Shown here piece after piece: positions 59,241 through 64,000 of a DNA stretch of 64,000 nt (position 1 is the stretch's first letter; each line of letters begins with the position of its first letter). The translations under genes and the position numbers were made by a program. Source of the stretch: Atopsyche davidsoni. Its lineage: Eukaryota > Arthropoda > Insecta > Trichoptera > Hydrobiosidae. The notes beneath the pieces were generated by a model that was given only the letters and a program-made list of their open reading frames with translations, searched no databases and had not been told where the DNA came from. The stretch lies in contig JAILWY010000012.1 in assembly GCA_022113835.1 (NCBI GenBank), forward strand, positions 6,572,001-6,636,000. Direction: 5' to 3'.

Positions 59241-60540
59241 TTAGATTAAAATTAAAAAAGCGAAACGATTGACTTTTATTTCCTGTTATTACTTTTTTAT
59301 TCAATTGTCATTTCAGTTTGGCGTTCAGGCCTCACTGGGAAGTTGGGAATCGGATAATTTCTTTTGTTTTTCCTTTGTTCGGATTCAGGCCGTTTAAGTT
59401 ATCGTCTATTAAAATCGAACAAATAGCCAAGTTTGCGAAAGGATTTTTTTTACTTCCTAAAGCGATGCCTTACATCGCTCCATGGAGCGAGAATTCTATT
59501 TACATTTTCAAATGTTAAACTTTTAACTTTCCTGTTTTATTTTCAGCCATTAAGGAACGAGTATATTTTCTTTCTCGTTTAACGGCGAAATAAAAAAGAA
59601 ATTTAACTTTCTTTGTAGAACTTTCTTTACGGAGCGGAGCCGAATAAAGAAAGGACGTTCGCTTATTTCTAAATCTATTCCGAAAGAAGCATATTATAGC
59701 TTTTTGAGAGAGATTAATGTTTATTCAATCATGCTGGGAATGTTAGACTTAACAAACGGAACTTCAAACGAATCGACGCCCGTCGGAATGCAGCACGCAC
59801 GGAGCTGGAGCAACTTCAAGTTCCTCACTCATCTCTAGTACCCACAGATATCGAAAAACTGGCTTTTCAGAATCTTAAAACCTTAAGTAGTTATTATTCA
59901 TTAAGTATAACACGATGAATATGTAAGTGAATGCTTTTCTCATTTAAAAGTCCTTTTAAATGCTGAAGATTATTATTATTATTCAAGTATCAAGTTTCTG
60001 TTTCCGATCGCGTGTTTGTGCGGGAAACTTTCTAAGCATTTAATGGTTTGGTTTCAATATCTTATTCAGTTAGTACGGCTACTATCTTTGTATGAATAAT
60101 AATAAAAGGTTCAGCATTTTAAATATTTTTTTTTGCACGTGCTTTAAAAAAATATTAATGTTATTTATCAAATAATATTGCTTTTTTATTTAAAAAAAGG
60201 CACACCGCTTAATAACAAGTAATGAGTAAACTCTGAACCTGTGATAAATTTTTTTGTCGCAGTCAACTTTACAACGGAAATTATTATTTATAACAATGTA
60301 GTGCATTATTGTAAAGTATTTGCATGTTTTAGCTATTTATTTTAAAACATAGTATAAATATTATAAACAAACAATTCATAACTGCTACAAAGTACACCTT
60401 CACATTTTTATTATATAGATAAAAGTCAAAACATTATATGAGGAATACAGTAGTTATATATCAATCTGTCATCAAATAGGTGAATTTTAGATCCCTTATA
60501 GTTTTTTTTAATAAAAAAGATCCCATCGTGTATTTGATTA
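59241..60540. other. AT-rich non-coding stretch
   Basis: GC rises slightly at 59765-59830. Nothing recognised. Confidence 0.6.
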
Positions 60541-60720
60541 AACGTGGAGCTCTAGCTGGCAGGTCAATTAAACTGCTCGACAGGCATTTTTTCCCCATGC
60601 CCGTCGCCCGCGCCCTCCGGCCGGCAAATACTGGACGTGACTGCGACCGTCCCGCTTCCAATTTACTCCAGGGAATGCATGAAAGAAGAAACTGCAGTTT
60701 AAACAGACGCCAGGGCTTGT
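60541..60720. other. GC-enriched island
   Basis: CpG-rich at 60595-60660 (GCCCGTCGCCCGCGCCCTCC). The longest open frame of the window (146 residues, 60480-60920) crosses it but begins at GTG and shows no domain, so it is not called. Confidence 0.4.
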
Positions 60721-61190
60721 GTTTTTGTTTACATGTGGGACTCGTTCCTAACCGGGCACCCTCATTATGGCTGAAGTTAAGGCTGGAACGTGATTTTTTC
60801 GGTTTGTATTGTAGCTTTCGTGTTGTTATTAGTGATATATTTATACTGGCTTGTCACGCCGCGAGCAGTATTAAGTTGACACATAATAACGTATTTTTAA
60901 TGATTTACTTACAATTGTAAATTTTATTATTTATTTCGACAGTTCATTATATATTCATTATTAAATCATATAATAATTATAAATGTACAATGTTCACTTT
61001 GCAGATTTTGATTAAATTTTTCACTACGTTGATTTTGCAATCACTGTGTGCAGATTTTTATAGACCAACATAATCGCTTATAAAGAATAATTCTGAAAAC
61101 GTAGTACATTTAAAAGTTTGTACTTGAAGTCTCGTTTATATTTTTGGCAGAAAATGAATGTAGAGTTTTTATTGCTGCATCGGAATTAAT
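60721..61190. other. AT-rich non-coding spacer
   Basis: Nothing recognised. Confidence 0.6.
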
Positions 61191-61480
61191 AGTCGGTCCG
61201 AAGTAACTAGGCACCAGCACTGGTGGCGGGTGGTTCACGCGTCATCGGGGTTGGCGGGCGTCGTGCGCCAAGCCTGGGGGAAGCGGCTGTAATGGGGGCG
61301 GCCTTCAGGCTCCATACAAACCAAGCCGAGATGTAAAAATCGTATGTAACCGAGCGCGATTTTTTTTATTTCAGATAGTCTGAAGCAAGCCGTCACTCTC
61401 GCGCCCGAGGATGAAGCTTTTTTGTTCCGTATTGAAAAGAGCTTTTTTCTCATTTCATATGTACGGTGATAATGGCTTTG
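61191..61480. other. GC-enriched island
   Basis: GC-rich at 61210-61310 (GGTGGCGGGTGG, GGCGGGCGTCGTGCGCC). Minus frame 61235-61453 has no recognised domain. Confidence 0.4.
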
Positions 61481-62440
61481 GCCGTGGAACGTAGTAATGA
61501 GAACGTATTTAAAAAAAAGCGTAACATAACATGCTTTTTACTCGGCAAAAATGTTTTGTATGAAAAACTCGGATAACGCCTGTTCGATATATTTTTAGAT
61601 AGAAGCTTTTAGGCTGGTTTACTCGTGTTTTAATACTTTACCAAAAAGCTATGAAAAAATTACATTTTGGAAAATTTCGTATAGAAATTTGATATTATAC
61701 TTAATAATTTTAGAAGAATATTTCTCCTATTTTTCATATTTTTTCTGGTATTTTCCGCCAATTAAGCACGTTTACCAAATATAACAAGTAAAGTCAACAG
61801 TACAAAAACATTTGAGTCTACAAATATAAAAATAGATCGACTAAAATATTTTCCTTACTGTAGAAGGTTTTTTTTTTTGGTTAGCTGTTTTTTTTAAAGC
61901 AGGCTGATATTTTAAAGAAACGTACTTTTGGTGAAATAAATAAAAAATATTATAAGTAACTTTCGAGGTATACAAGTATATAACGATTTACGAGCTCTTT
62001 TCTACAATATGTATTTGATGACTTTTTGGGTCTAATACTAACATATTCAAGAATGTACTTAAATTACAAGTACGTACATATAGCTACTAAACCATTATAT
62101 ACTTTTTAATTTTATTATGTACTCGTTAAATACTGCGGGATGGCATAGCACGCGGTAAAGATAGCCTAATTCAGCAAAAATCTTCCGAGTTGTACGACGA
62201 CAATCCGTAATCCTAAATGACAAATACAACTGTAGCATGTATTATTAATAAATAAAAAATACGCATATCTCATCCGTAAGTTTATATACAAAATACCCAC
62301 AACACAACGGGAGAAAATAAATAACGAGTTACAATACAGGGATATGGGTACTTTAATATTTTTATCTAATAAAAGTCCTCGCAGCGTTATAATAATACAT
62401 AAGGTAAATCTGGTAAATTGTAGTGGATTTTACGGCACTA
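61481..62440. other. AT-rich non-coding stretch
   Basis: A/T runs; nothing recognised. Confidence 0.6.
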
Positions 62441-62660
62441 ACAAAAGCGGCAGGCGGAGAACTGGGTCGTTTGTTTAATAAATGTTATTCGCCCAAAACT
62501 CTCAGTTCGGATCTACATTCTTAATATAAGCCTGCAAGGACAGGCTCCAGAATCGCCGCACATATTTCTCCACTCAGATAGGCTTAATACGGCTTTGCAA
62601 TTAATAGCTTTTGTACTGGGCCATGGGCCTTTGGAAATCCCGCCCTAAACGACCGGCCGA
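62441..62660. other. GC-enriched patch
   Basis: Moderate GC with a small inverted repeat AGCCTG/CAGGCT near 62529-62546. No domain in overlapping frames. Confidence 0.35.
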
Positions 62661-62960
62661 GTATATGTGAACACAAGAAGAGTACGGACAATGGGCATGT
62701 TTTAATGTAGGTACTTGTGAGGACTTGCCAGTATCGTGAACAATAAGCAAGGATATAACAAAAAGTGTATTGAAGACGCAACGGCTCTATCCAAATGAGA
62801 ACGATCAGGACCGTCACTAAAAAAAAAAATATATATATATATATTTATATATATTTAATTATATAACGCTGAACCCTAAGTTTATCAAATATAAAACACT
62901 TTTTTTGATTAACTAAGCAATACATTCACAATGTGCAATATTTACTAGTCGCTGTAGGTT
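62661..62960. other. AT-rich spacer with AT microsatellite-like run
   Basis: A10 followed by an imperfect (TA)n run at about 62821-62865. No gene recognised. Confidence 0.6.
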
Positions 62961-63170
62961 TTTGAAGAGACGAAGGTTCACAATCGAACCCGGTTGGGTG
63001 GAAGGCGAGGGGGTGTCCACGGGAGTGCTAAGGGTGAGGGTGGTTCGAGGGATTTATTGGTCTCTGCGGAGGCGGCCCTGGTCCTGGTCGGGGCCGGACT
63101 GGGACCCTTTACGCGCTGCGCCGTTCGAGAGGTTTACGGGGTAAATGTTTATTAAAAGCAGAGGGACCGC
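62961..63170. other. GC-rich island
   Basis: 63061-63120 is about 73% GC by hand count. The plus frame 62962-63144 starts only at TTG and translates to an Arg/Trp/Gly-rich product with no domain. Confidence 0.45.
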
Positions 63171-64000
63171 AAAATATTTAGCGACCCATTTAAATAAAGG
63201 ACAATTAGAGAGATATGTTATTTACTATACATATTATATTGTATACACGATTGTGTAATATATCAAGGCTGTTTCGGTTGTGAATGTTTATGAAATTTCC
63301 TATGTATGTAGTTGTTTTGTATTTAGTAAACGAATTAATAATTTTTAGCCATTTACCATCAATATATCGGAGAGGAAATTGAACGGAATAAAACTAAATG
63401 AATCCGTTATAAATATTTGAAATATAGGGTAGTTAGTGCTGTTTTGTGTGATCTGCATTTAAAATTTTTTTGTTAATGAATTCAATGTATAAACTATCAC
63501 TAAGTTAGATTCGGTCGTCAGTGATGTTTACTAGTGTCAAATGCACAAGAAAAATCGAACGATTAATATCACACATATTAATAAAAAAAACGTTATTATA
63601 TTTGTACTCAAACACACTTCTTTATTTTAATATGAAAAAAAAACATTCAAAAATGAACGGTTACAAATTATTGCTTTACAGAAAGAATGTGTGTTCATGG
63701 AGGTACGCTCAACTTCGAGTGAATGACCTCATCGTACTTACAAGAAAATAATAGTTACCATAGGGAACTTATTTTTTTTTGATTACAGAAATAATCGCAT
63801 TGAAAATAAAACACCGAAATGAAATATGTTGGGCTTTCGCAATTTTAGTGTCAACATCCGAGCTGCACCCCTGTCCGGCTATCGAATAACGAGTGTAATG
63901 GAAAGGCCTCTGTTGCAATTTACACATCACACACAATGGGGGCCAATGGCTATCGTTCAGGGAGCTGAAAAACTGTTATGACTCTCCTGAAAGGGGCAGA
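63171..64000. other. AT-rich end of window
   Basis: A/T-rich with a moderate GC rise from about 63850. Nothing recognised; a further island may begin beyond the window edge. Confidence 0.55.

Noticed and set aside
60480..60920. Longest open frame (146 residues, + strand)
   Set aside because: Starts at GTG, lies across a stop-poor GC island and has no recognisable domain.
62974..62995. GGTTCACAATCGAACC resembling a tRNA T-arm
   Set aside because: No A box, acceptor stem or anticodon arm at the right distances.

Overview
This window looks like non-coding DNA from an insect-type eukaryotic genome. The background is very AT-rich (12% GC by hand count at 14701-14760). It is interrupted every 1-2 kb by compact GC-rich, CpG-containing islands of about 150-400 bp. 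I see no bacterial-style gene packing, no tRNA or rRNA gene, no CRISPR array and no recognisable protein domain in any of the six frames. A lepidopteran source fits this texture (AT-rich spacers, CpG-rich islands, short DNA-transposon relics), but that is inference and no sequence in the window proves it. The best overall reading is a gene desert or very large intron, possibly the regulatory domain of a developmental gene.

Layout: 1-13 kb holds AT-rich spacers with GC islands at 1.3, 2.5, 4.8, 5.5, 8.6, 9.2 and 10 kb, a CTCF-like motif at 1.8 kb and a POU-octamer-type element at 8.4 kb. A 221-bp MITE with near-perfect 49-bp inverted repeats lies at 12.9-13.1 kb, followed by an extreme AT desert at 13.5-15.1 kb. 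At 18.5-19.02 kb a GC-rich, ATG-poor promoter-like island carries a Pho/YY1-type motif and G-tracts, and it ends at a good splice donor, so it could be a first non-coding exon on the + strand. A short candidate coding exon with a good donor lies at 26.16-26.25 kb on the same strand. A degenerate hAT relic occupies 30.6-31.2 kb, and strong GC islands follow at 31.4 and 33.4 kb. An Exd/Hox-type motif cluster is at 33.0 kb and a second CTCF-like motif at 42.3 kb. A TATA box with a possible untranslated exon and donor is at 45.3-45.4 kb. A (TA)27 microsatellite is at 46.1 kb, and an almost perfect 162-bp tandem duplication at 48.1-48.4 kb. GC islands continue to the end, one of them holding a 15-bp minisatellite at 57.7 kb.

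No set of genes acting together can be demonstrated. Many of the longer open frames lie in stop-poor GC islands, and several start only at GTG or TTG, so they are not accepted as genes. A few short ATG-initiated frames with some supporting context are listed as low-confidence candidates. The main results are the mobile elements, the tandem duplication, two promoter/first-exon candidates and the recurring island pattern.
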